Below are positions 1 to 8,623 of a stretch of 19,199 nt of DNA, piece by piece. The notes beneath the pieces are model-generated. The model was not told the origin of the DNA, did not search any database, and was given only the letters and a program-made list of their open reading frames with translations. A program made the translations under genes and the position numbers. The stretch comes from Obelidium mucronatum (Eukaryota; Chytridiomycota; Chytridiomycetes; Chytridiales; Chytriomycetaceae): assembly GCA_025765595.1 (NCBI GenBank), contig JAIVFH010000456.1, positions 1-19,199 of the forward strand, in the 5' to 3' direction. How positions within the stretch are numbered: position 1 is the stretch's first letter; every line of letters begins with the position of its first letter.

Positions 1-617
1 ATTTGCAAGCACTACTGGGATATTCCCGGGTAGTAAGCGATTTCGGCTCATATTCAACTCCACCAACAGTTCCAATTGACCGAGTGCAGTTGGGATTCTC
101 TTGCATAGTCGCAGCCATTCTGAACCCTAACGTATTTACTTTAGACATGATTGAAAAATGGCGAACGCGAAAATAATGCTCACCCTCAAAGTCACAAAGG
201 ATGGTGGCTGTATTCAATTCGAGTTACATGAGCGGCCAAATAATCCTTTGCGAACACTTGCTGGTAATATCCAGACAAATTACCCAGTTTGAAACGAGGA
301 GGTTCAACTGGTGTTCAATACTAACGGCATGCGTTTGGATCAATCCAGTGCTTGAGAAAAATGCGCAAGTGTAAACGCGCAAACTCGGTACTGGTAAGAA
401 CTTGATTCATATGGCGACAAACTTGTCTTAGAAGGACGGCATCCATTGGATGGAACCACACGAGGATTTGCTCAAGGACTTCCGTGGGGACAAGTGCAAA
501 GTGGTTTATACTGTTTGGGCCAGCGATCCACTTCGAGATCCATCGATGGCGACTACTCTTCCCCCTCACTCTGGATTTATCATGAATGTTCCGTGTGATT
601 TGGGTTCCACAGGTCAA
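1..617 (-). pseudogene. F-box/LRR gene, broken and running off the left edge
   Basis: On the minus strand, 617-324 encodes an N-terminal region with an F-box-like helix set (around VPTEVLEQILVWFHP, then RQVCRHMNQVL). F-box proteins normally link substrates to SCF ubiquitin ligases through Skp1. The frame is closed by TAG at 321-323 and by TGA two codons later. Beyond these, the same frame encodes a stretch containing GYYQQVFAKDY, which resembles the linker NCYQTAYALLNEY of the neighbouring F-box/LRR gene. More stops follow near 190-180. A leucine-rich repeat (RIPTALGQLELLVELNMSRN) then appears in another frame at 120-1. No in-frame ATG precedes the F-box. Stops inside a recognisable homologue point to a pseudogene. 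Unrecognised short introns or assembly indels are alternatives. The gene may continue outside the window. Confidence 0.55.
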
Positions 618-668
618 ACATGGTTGAATTGGACCAATTTAAAATTCAAGCCCCAAAACCTATTTTTT

Positions 669-1782
669 TTACGTATGCCACACCTTCCCAAACAATCGCG
701 ACCAAACAGCCACAAGGCCCGATTCTCTTGAGGCCGAATCATTTTCATCATCATCATCACCAACACAACCCTCACCAACATCAACCTGCGTAAAATAAGT
801 CCCCAACTCCTCAAAAACAACCGGCCGCGCACCAGCCTCCCCATTCCTCCACCAAAAAACCCTCCAACGCCCGCATCCCACCCAACTCCAACGGCAAATA
901 CCCACTCATCCGATTCCCTTCACAACAAACTCCACCAACCGCGTCAACCCCATAAACTCAACCGGCCACAGTCCCGGTAATCCGATTATTATGTACCCAC
1001 AGCGTCTCCAAATTCGTACACAGACTCAATCCATACGGAATCTCACCCCACAGCAAGTTATCATTCACCCGCACCGTGACCAAACTCCTCAATTTCTCAA
1101 ATTCAGAAGGGATGGGACCAATCAAGCGATTGAAGCTGAGATCCAAGTCTTGCAGACTTGCGAGTTGGTGTGCAAGCGACGCCGGGATCCGACCGACAAG
1201 CCAATTATGCGACAGATTGAGTGATAAAAGGTGTTTGAGGAGCCCAAGTTGACTGGGTATACATCCGTCGAGTCTATTCCGGGATAAATCGATTCGTGTG
1301 AGTGTGTTGTAAAGGTGTCCCAGTGTCGACGGGATCGAGGAGTGGAATCGGTTGTTTGCCAAGTTTAGATAAGTGAGTGCTGGGAAATGGGTTCCAAGCT
1401 CGATGGGTATTCTTCCGTCGATTATCGACCGGGTTTGGTTGTCGTTTGTTTTGGGTGGTGGTGGGTATTCAAAGTTGATTGATTCGATTCGTTGGAAACT
1501 GTATTCGTTCAAGAGGGCGTAGGCTGTCTGGTAGCAGTTTGGAGCCCGGAACCAGATTACATCGAGTCCTTTCGATTCAGTGTATTCGTACAGGTGCTTG
1601 AATTGGGTTATATTTAAGAGGGCAAAGTGCGGTGTGGAAAGGATTAAACTGATCAAACGACAGAGATGACGGTATCTTTGAACATGAGTAGGATGTATCC
1701 ATTTGAAGATTGATTCGATAATAAACGATGGAATCGATGCCAGTGCTGGTTTGTTGAATCGGAGGAGTGAAGTGGATCTCAC
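669..1782 (-). pseudogene. F-box/LRR protein gene with frameshifted 3' end
   Basis: The open segment 1782-958 encodes an F-box-like start (ASIPSFIIESIFKWIHP), a linker, and then leucine-rich repeats of the plant-type pattern LxxLxLxxNxLxGxIPxxLxxL. Six repeats are in frame up to a TGA at 960-958. Two more repeats continue after it in other frames: one passes through VEFMGLTRLVEFVV, switches frame near 916-919 into NRMSGYLPLELGGMRAL, and shifts again near the A6 run at 854-859 into RNGEAGARPVVFEELGTY. The last frame closes at 669. The segment has no ATG at all; an in-frame TAA lies about 35 nt upstream of the GTG at 1782. A missing exon, gene decay or assembly indels could each explain this. 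The expected role is substrate recognition in an SCF ligase. It is a paralogue of the broken gene just downstream. Confidence 0.55.
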
Positions 1783-2020
1783 GGGTATCTTGGTCTTGCA
1801 TTTGATACAGCGTTAGCCATCGTAACACACGCACACAAATACACAGATGGAGCAATCCATAAACCGAATCACCTTCTTTCTTGGTATACTGGTCTGGTCC
1901 ATTAACAAATATTTTATGATGAATTTAATCCCAAGCCCTTCATATCAAAAAAATCGCTCTTTATTCTTCTCAACACCTGTAGAACCCAAAGCAGCGACTC
2001 TGTCTCCCCCGTCCTGTTCT
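1783..2020. other. Intergenic region with NUP93 3' end
   Basis: This 238-bp stretch separates the NUP93 stop codon from the F-box/LRR gene, which lies downstream on the same strand. On the minus strand an AATAAA hexamer at 1965-1960, about 55 nt past the NUP93 stop, could be its polyadenylation signal. Nothing else was recognised. The plus-strand open frame across here overlaps the end of NUP93 and has no visible family. Confidence 0.5.
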
Positions 2021-4024
2021 TCAACTCATCAACACCTCCCACCGATTCAACTTTGCAAAAACATCACTCGGGATCCGATACTGAATATTCCCTGCATACA
2101 ACAACATATTACGACCCCACGCTTTACATTCCGCCTTCTTTTCTCCGCCAGCTGGAGCCAAATTGTAAACCTTCACCAACGATTCCATTGCAGTAACCAA
2201 CAACCCAGGAACGCATTTCGCAACTGCATCTGGAAGTTTGCTGAATTCTTGGGCTAGACGGAGGAGAGCTGGTGTGTCTGTGTTGGAGGATGGTAGTAGT
2301 CCAGTTGTGGATGAAACAAGTGTCTTGAGGGCTTCATAAGAACTATTGTTGTTGTTAGTGCTGTTACTACTAGAGGATGCAAGGAACTGATGCAACGCCA
2401 ACAACGTCTTGAGTGACTTTTGGTTCTGTGCAGTGATTTTCGCGAGTAAAGCAGGACGACGGGTATACGCCTCCAAAGTCTGTTGCGCTTGCAAAACAAT
2501 AGCAGGTGCGGCGGTCGCTGCCGAAGCCGCAGTCGTTGCAAAGGCATTCGACTTTGCTGGACTAGCAGATCCAAACAAGGAAACCCCACTTCCAGTCATG
2601 GCGCCAGGCGACGGCTTATACAAGGAAGTATTATACAGCGATGAAAGGCCACCACTGTTTCCATTTCCTCCAGAACCACCACCCCCAGCAACAGCAGCAG
2701 CAGATGCAGCCCCTGAAACAAACGCATCACTCAACTGCTTCCCCAAAATCTCTACAACAACATTATACTCTTGCGCATAATCAAACAATTTCACCGCATC
2801 CCTCAGTCTCCCTTTCGATTCCGCATCCCGCGCGGCAGGTACAAGCACCCATTTTACAAGATCCGCATACCCCGACAAATGAACTGCGCCCAGAACCTTG
2901 TCCAATTCTCCTGGAACACGAACATCCCGCGAACTCGCACTCTCGCCAAGCAATACCGTCAGAGAAGAAGCAGCTGGAAAAGACTCACACGTCTCCAATA
3001 CTAGTTCCTTCAAGTACGTATACACGAGACGTGAATAATCTTTGCCTGCCTGTTGATCCACCTGACCAGCACCGCCAGTGTCCATATCATCTGTACTAGT
3101 AGTACCAATGGGAGCCCCAAATTTCCCCAACACGGCAAGATACGACAAGATTTCACCTGGATCCGTTTTAAAAAACGGCTTCGCATACCCATACAAAACT
3201 TTTGCCAACAAAAAGTACGCAATAACTCCCCCATTGCCGTTCTCTCGCGTCACCAAGACGTCGGCACTGCGTCCTCCGTCGAAGCTACGTGGGTTCTCGG
3301 GGACGCGTAAAAGCCCTTTGGAAGCCAAGGCGATTGCAAAGTGGATTGCGTCGAGGCTGATGCCACCGCTTTGTAGGTCATTGTTTGTTGTGGATGAGGT
3401 TCCGGTGCTGTATAGGAAAGCTACGGCTCGTTCAAATTCTCCGCACAGCAAAAGAACTAAAAAGTAAACGTGTGGAGATCGGTTGTCCTTGTTGAAGTAG
3501 GCGGTACCAAAGTTTTGCATATTTCGGCTCTGGAAGAGGAAGAGAGAGAGAGAGGAAGAGCATCAGAAATCTTGAATAAAATCAAAACAAGAAAAAACAA
3601 AAAAAAAAAAGAACAAGTACCATATCCTTCAATGTATATCTATCTTGTGGATTCACAGCCCCACCCGCTCCATTCAAAGATCGTTCGGCTCGTGTATCTT
3701 CTTGTACAAGCATAAGTTGGACCCACAAGTAATCTTCCACAGACGGCGCCACATCAACACTCTTGATGACTTTGGTGGCCATATCGCATCTCCCAATCAC
3801 TTTCAAAACAGCCACTTTGAAAGGATCGATTCTGGGACTATTTGTGTTGTTGTTGTTGCTGTTGTTGTTGTTGGTTGATGCGTTATCGGCAATAAAGGGA
3901 CGGATTCGGGTACTCCATTCATCCAAGACTTCATGGCGAGATTTATGGAATAATCGCCCGTGTTCCAGGTACTCCAAAATCCAATGAATGAATTTCCCGC
4001 CAGCAACAGACGCAAGTGGCGAAG

Positions 4025-4055
<31 letters not shown>

Positions 4056-5936
4056 CTGCTGTTGAATAAACTCTCTTGCTTCCGACATTAAGCCACACCG
4101 AATCAGGTACCACAAGTGGGCCCACACAGCAACGCCTTGGTGGATTTCCAAGTTGGCGGCCGAGTTCCAAGTATTGTTTTTAGTGAATTTGAGGTGAATG
4201 TAGGCGTCGATATACGTGTGGACGGTGGGCATGCCACCGATTGGGATTCTGTTTAGATGGATAATGTGTTGTATGAAATTGTAGTATAAATCTTGAAGAA
4301 ACTTTTTTCCTCCTACAAGAATAGTTTTGTTAGAAGGGCGAGTCGATACTGGCTGAACACAAGGAGGTATGAGATTGGATAAACAGACGGAGAGTGATGG
4401 AAGGACATGAGATTGTAATGAATGATGGAGAATCACCGCCTCCGGCGGTACGGAAGAAGGAGAATCACCGCCTACGGCAGTATGAGATAAGAATGAAAGA
4501 AAGAGAATCACCGCCTACGGCGGTATGAGATTGGAATGAATGGTAGAGATTCACCGCCTAGGCGGTATGCACCCTGAACGAAAAAGAAGAATCACCGCCT
4601 TCGGCGGTATGAGATAAGAATGAAAGAAAGAGAATCACTGCCTTCGGCAGTGGGAATTCGCCTTCGGCGAAAAACAACACCGCCTACGGCGGTGGCCGCC
4701 TTCGGCGGCAAGACATTCGCCTTCGGCGAAAAAAGACACCGCCTTCGGCGGCAAGACATTCGCCTTCGGCGAAAAAAGACACCGCCTTCGGCGGTAGGAT
4801 TTCGCCTTCGGCGTACGAAAAAAAAAAAAACACAAACCAAAAACAACTCTTTTACGAAACAAAACGGCATCATCTGAAGCATCAAACTGAGCATCATCAA
4901 GAAAACGATAAACACAAAAGTCTTGACCACCATCAGCAGCATCATCATGACCACCAACTAAACCACCACCACCACCACCACGAGAAGTAGGTCTTGGACT
5001 CAAAGAAGAAGGAGAATCAGCATCGAAACTGGAAGTAGAAGTAGAAGAAAACATGTCTTGAAGAAGAATCCAGTATTTAGAAAGATGGGAAGAAGAAGAT
5101 GAAGATGAAGAAGCAGAAGCGGAGCCACGGTCCAACTTTTCTGCGACAGAAGAAAAGAGGACAAAGGGGTCAATAGCAGACGAAGAACCAGATTTGACGA
5201 GGGTAGACACAGCCTGGGCGTATGCTCTGTGTTTAGAGAGCATCTGGAGAGACACTGAGTGATTGTTGTTGTTGATGCTGAGACTGTTCATGTTGTTGTT
5301 GTTGGTGGTGGTGGAGTATGGAGTAGAAGAAGCAGTGTTGGCAGCAGGAGCAGCAGCAGCCGAAGAAGAAGACGACGAAGAAGACACGACTCTGAAGGAC
5401 CTCTTTTCGCCCGTTGCAATCTCGCCAAACAGACGGCGCCGCTTGTTGTCCCAGTCGCGCCGCAGCCGGTCGTCGAAGCGGCGGCGGCAGTCGCGCAGCG
5501 CAGCGTTCTTCTGGGCGTCGATTGCGGCGGCAATTGCGGCCTGGTTTTCAGCGGCGAGGAAGGCGGCCAGGTTTGGTTGTTGGGTGTGACTTTGTTGCTG
5601 GCTTGTTTGGACACCTGTCGAAGTCGAAGAAGTCGAAACACTCGCCAGCACCTGCGCCACGACGCCCGCCGTCGCCGCCGCGTCGAAGCCCTTTGCCGCA
5701 AGCAGCACCGCCGTCGCCGCGTCGAGGTTCGCCTTCGACGCCTTCGAACCCTTCGAAGCCTCGTCGTCGCCGCCGCGCTGCGCAAGCTTCGCCGTCGCCG
5801 CGCTGATTGCATTCAGCCCGCGCGTCACGCCGTCTTTGTCAGTCGCCGCCGCTGTCGCCGTCGCCGCCGATGTCGCGATTATGTGCGACGTCAGCGCTGA
5901 GCTAGAAGCAAACAACGCGTCCAGCGTCGAACTCAT
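2021..5936 (-). CDS. NUP93: Nucleoporin Nup93/Nic96, three exons
   Basis: Nup93 (Nic96 in yeast) is a scaffold protein of the nuclear pore inner ring. Exons are 5936-4856, 4312-3621 and 3529-2021; the joined frame is open for 1093 residues, against roughly 820-840 in yeast and human. Residues 121-173 match the conserved N-terminal helical region (LAAFLAAENQ to DWDNKRRRLFGEI). Exon 2 begins GKKFLQDLYYNF and carries the Nic96 helices with LEIHQGVAVWAHLWYLIRCG. Exon 3 begins SRNMQNFGTAYFN and continues with PHVYFLVLLLCGEFERAVAFLY, then ends near IPSDVFAKLNRWEVLMS. The extra length is low complexity: Ala/Ser-rich N-terminus, poly-Q, Asn and Gly runs. Intron 1 (4313-4855) is phase 1, starts GTAAAA and consists of a hairpin-repeat element. 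Intron 2 (3530-3620) is phase 0 and starts GTACTT. The ATG at 5936 opens the divergent promoter. Confidence 0.88.
4026..4064 (-). repeat. CAA/CAG microsatellite encoding poly-Q in NUP93
   Basis: Thirteen consecutive glutamine codons, mostly CAA with a few CAG, lie in exon 2 of NUP93 between EAREFI and SSPLASV. A neighbouring Asn-rich tract (3836-3880, AAC repeats) is encoded by the same exon. Both probably form loops between helices of the scaffold and are likely to vary in length between strains. Confidence 0.85.
4313..4855 (-). mobile_element. Introner-like hairpin element forming NUP93 intron 1
   Basis: The whole 543-nt intron consists of repeat material. On the sense (minus) strand the head (4815-4636) alternates TTCGCC-GAA-GGCGAA and GCCGCC-GAA-GGCGG hairpins, then CACCGCC-GTA-GGCGGTG and ACTGCC-GAA-GGCAGT. 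The tail (to about 4433) has ACCGCC-GNA-GGCGGT hairpins separated by pyrimidine-rich spacers such as TCTACCATTCATTCCAATCT. About 14 hairpins were counted by eye. The last 60 nt (4371-4313), with a CTAAC branch-point candidate at 4333-4329 and acceptor TTCTTGTAG, match the end of the DUF1279 intron 2. The donor is GTAAAA. The 5' 40 nt (T-rich) have no clear counterpart. No transposase gene or terminal inverted repeat was seen, so transposition is an inference from the shared structure. Confidence 0.7.
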
Positions 5937-6013
5937 TTCTCTGCTTTTTTTTTCTTTTGTTTCTTTTTTTCTTTTTACGAAATGAATAAAAGTATATTAT
6001 AATTTTAATAAAA
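5937..6013. promoter_or_regulatory. Compact divergent promoter, NUP93 / DUF1279 gene
   Basis: Only 77 bp separate the ATG codons of two divergent genes. The sequence is AT-rich, with T-rich tracts on the plus strand (A-rich as read toward NUP93) and an AATAAAAGTATATTATAATTT-like core near 5985-6010. It must hold both 5' UTRs and the shared promoter. No specific factor-binding site was recognised. Confidence 0.55.
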
Positions 6014-8328
6014 ATGTTGATACAGTTCGTCAAACGGCAGTACAAGTCTAGTCAGACTGCTCAGTGGATCGCTGGACTCGTTCAAGAATATGGTCCTGCC
6101 TGGGTTGTTTCCGCCCACATTGTGGGATGGTTCTGTTTCTTTGTTCTCTGGGCTTTGTTGATTGTAGCAGGTGAACTTGATTCGTACCCTCTTTCGCCCC
6201 CTTAACCGCTCCATCACCTCATCAAACACAAAAACGATAAACAAAAAAAAATCCACAAAAAACAACATCTACGTAAACACACAGACGTCCATCCTTCTCG
6301 CATTGCAGATTACTTCAACCTCCCCCAAGGTTCTCAATGGCGTTCCTACATTGACACTTATGGTGTTCCTGCTGCCGCTTACGTCCTCAATCGTATCATT
6401 TTTCCAATCAGAATCGCTCTTGAAGTGCTTTTGGTTAGGCTGATTCATGTTCCAGTCAATCGTGTCTTGAAACCACATTGGGATTGGTTTTGGAGTAGTG
6501 TTTTTCTTTGTTTGGGTTGGTCTACTCTTGGTGATGATGATGGTGGTGATGATGGTGGTGTTGGTGGTGATGATGATGGTGAGAATGTATTGCCGCCGAA
6601 GGCGGATCTTCACCGCCGTAGGCGGTGTCTTCTTTCGCCGAAGGCGAATGTCTTGCCGCCGAAGGCGGTGTCTTTCTTCGCCGAAGGCGGATCGCCACCG
6701 CCGTAGGCGGTGTTTTATTTCGCCGAAGGCGAATTCCTACTGCCGAAGGCAGTGATTCTTTTTCTTTCATTCCAATCTCATACCGCCAAAGGCGGTGAAT
6801 CTCCTTTTTTCATTTTATTTCAGAGTTCACACCGCCGTAGGCGGTGAATTTACTTCGTCTTTCTTCCTTCATACCGCCGAAGGCGGTGATTCTCTTTCTT
6901 TCATTTCAATCTCATACCGCCGTAGGCGGTGAATCTACTTTTCCCGTCAGGCTTCAGACTTCATACCGCCGTAGGCGGTGAATCTCCTTCTTCCTTCAGA
7001 GTTCATACCGCCGTAGGCGGTGAATCTCTTTCTTTCATTTCAATCTCATACCGCCGTAGGCGGTGAATCTACTTTTCCCGGCAGGCTTCAGACTTCATAC
7101 CGCCGTAGGCGGTGAATCTCCTGCTTCCTTCTCCTTCAGAGTTCATACCGCCGAAGGCGGTGATTCTCTTTCTTTCATTTCAATCTCATACCGCCGTAGG
7201 CGGTGAATCTACTTTTCCCGTCAGGCTTCAGACTTCATACCGCCGTAGGCGGTGAATCTCCTTCTTCCTTCAGAGTTCATACCGCCGTAGGCGGTGAATC
7301 TCTACCATTCCCAATGTCATACCGCCGTAGGCGGTGAATCTCCTTCTTCCTTCAGAGTTCATACCGCCGTAGGCGGTGAATCTCTACCATTCATTCCAAT
7401 GTCATACCGCCGTAGGCGGTGAATCTCCTGCTTCCTTCTCCTTCAGAGTTCATACCGCCGAAGGCGGTGATTCTCTTTCTTTCATTTCAATCTCATACCG
7501 CCGTAGGCGGTGAATCTACTTTTCCCGTCAGGCTTCAGACTTCATACCGCCGTAGGCGGTGAATCTCCTTCTTCCTTCAGAGTTCATACCGCCGTAGGCG
7601 GTGAATCTCTACCATTCATTCCAATGTCATACCGCCGTAGGCGGTGAATCTCCTGCTTCCTTCTCCTTCAGAGTTCATACCGCCGAAGGCGGTGATTCTC
7701 TTTCTTTCATTTCAATCTCATACCGCCGTAGGCGGTGAATCTACTTTTCCCGTCAGGCTTCAGACTTCATACCGCCGTAGGCGGTGAATCTCCTTCTTCC
7801 TTCAGAGTTCATACCGCCGTAGGCGGTGAATCTCTACCATTCCCAATGTCATACCGCCGTAGGCGGTGAATCTCCTTCTTCCTTCAGAGTTCATACCGCC
7901 GTAGGCGGTGAATCTCTACCATTCATTCCAATGTCATACCGCCGTAGGCGGTGAATTTCTATTAATCTCCATCATTCATTCCAATCCCATACCTTCAGAG
8001 TTCACACCGCTGCGATTCTCTATCCGTTCATTCGAATTTCATACCCCCTTGTCTTTGCCAATATCAAAGGGACTCTCTCTTCTAACAAACTATTCTTCTA
8101 GGCGGAAATGCAAAGGAGATGACTGAATACCACGGGGTGCCCCACGATGATTGTGACGATGAAGAAGACGAAGAAGAGGATGCCCTGGACTTGCGGAAAG
8201 CAACGCGCTTCGATGAAGCTTCGTCAAGTGACGATTTATCAACGCTTTGTGCTTCATACAACAGTGATGCAATCGATGTTGTTGGTCGAGCAAGTCGCAG
8301 TGTTGGTTGCAGAACTAATTCTGGATGA
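6014..8328 (+). CDS. DUF1279 (FAM210-type) membrane protein, three exons
   Basis: Exons are 6014-6170, 6309-6578 and 8102-8328; both junctions are phase 1 and the joined frame is open for 217 residues. Residues 18-106 fit DUF1279: the WIAGLVQEYGPAW start, a hydrophobic helix at about 30-52, then AYVLNRIIFPIRIALEVLL, which matches the conserved LFPIR segment. A second hydrophobic patch lies at about 113-126. Known family members (FAM210 type) are mitochondrial or organellar membrane proteins of poorly defined biochemical role. Here no clear transit peptide precedes the domain. The C-terminus is a Gly/Asp run followed by a highly acidic exon 3 (DDCDDEEDEEEDALDLRK). Intron 1 (6171-6308) starts GTGAAC. 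Intron 2 (6579-8101) starts GTGAGA, ends TTCTTCTAG and is almost entirely hairpin repeats. Without splicing of intron 2 the frame would stop at 6706. An AATAAA at 8550-8555 may serve as polyadenylation signal. Confidence 0.72.
6579..8101 (+). mobile_element. Introner-like hairpin element forming DUF1279 intron 2
   Basis: The 1523-nt intron is a longer relative of the NUP93 intron 1 element and lies in the same sense relative to transcription. The head (6591-6754) shows GCCGCC-GAA-GGCGG, CACCGCC-GTA-GGCGGTG, TTCGCC-GAA-GGCGAA and ACTGCC-GAA-GGCAGT hairpins in the same order as in NUP93. The tail (about 6780-7955) is an array of ACCGCC-GTA/GAA-GGCGGTGA hairpins every 40-50 bp. Spacers are of a few kinds: a CCATTCATTCCAAT type, a CTTCTTCCTTCAGAGTTC type, a CCCGTCAGGCTTCAGACTTC type and a CTTTCTTTCATTTCAATC type. 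About 35 hairpins were counted by eye. The last 60 nt (8039-8101) carry CTAAC at 8082-8086 and TTCTTCTAG, homologous to the NUP93 intron end. Confidence 0.72.
6780..7960 (+). repeat. Tandem hairpin array with higher-order periodicity
   Basis: Within the intron, hairpin-plus-spacer units follow one another in blocks that are themselves repeated. The block marker with GAA loop followed by GATTCTCTTTCTTTCATT starts near 6873, 7147, 7453 and 7678, that is at steps of roughly 274, 306 and 225 bp. Blocks are nearly identical, so the array probably grew recently by unequal crossing-over or slippage. Spacing, spacers and eukaryotic intron context exclude a CRISPR array. Confidence 0.85.
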
Positions 8329-8623
8329 TGATGTCGTATCCTATTGTTTCTTACTACTTTTTATTGATTGTATTTACTCTGTTTTTAAATGCGCATCCCC
8401 TGTTGTTTTTTTTCCTCCTTTTCTTCCTGTCTCATCCTTCGTCTTCTTCATCTTCTTTCTTAAGCTGCAAATGAAGCTGCCAGCATATTATTTATATACC
8501 CCCCATCCAACCAATGGTTTTCCTTCCGTTTGTTTTTTTTTCATTTGGAAATAAAGTAAAGTTGTATGGCAAATACCAAAAGGAATTTTATACACTTATT
8601 CATCTATCTGCACTCAACAACAT
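8329..8623. other. Convergent 3' intergenic region
   Basis: The 295 bp between the DUF1279 stop (plus) and the stop of SMC6 copy A (minus) hold the two 3' UTRs. The plus strand is T-rich with AATAAA at 8550-8555. The open plus-strand frames here have no recognisable domain and are probably chance. No RNA gene was seen. Confidence 0.5.

Noticed and set aside
4620..4877. Open frames through the hairpin repeats, rich in LRR/PPKA/SPKA peptides, on both strands (also 6498-6770)
   Set aside because: The palindromes lack stop codons in several frames, so long frames arise by composition. They fall inside introns and match no family.
5259..5900. Arg-rich plus-strand frame of 213 codons and similar frames opposite NUP93 exon 1
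   Set aside because: These are antisense shadows of the GC-rich Ala/Ser/Asp coding exon; protein content is extremely biased and the minus strand is clearly coding.
6425..6706. DUF1279 gene ending at the TAG at 6704-6706
   Set aside because: It would give a C-terminus made of hairpin repeat. A good donor GTGAGA at 6579 and an acceptor at 8101 join in frame with an acidic exon, and the acceptor has a homologue in NUP93.
6591..7960. CRISPR-like array of regularly spaced palindromic repeats
   Set aside because: The window is eukaryotic. Repeats are only about 15-17 bp, spacers recur instead of being unique, spacing is irregular and no cas gene is present.
8329..8623. Small protein gene on the plus strand after the DUF1279 stop (frames at 8147-8554 and 8514-8720)
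   Set aside because: The frames overlap the DUF1279 exon or antisense SMC6, are dominated by T-rich codons (Phe, Leu, Val) and show no domain or upstream signal.
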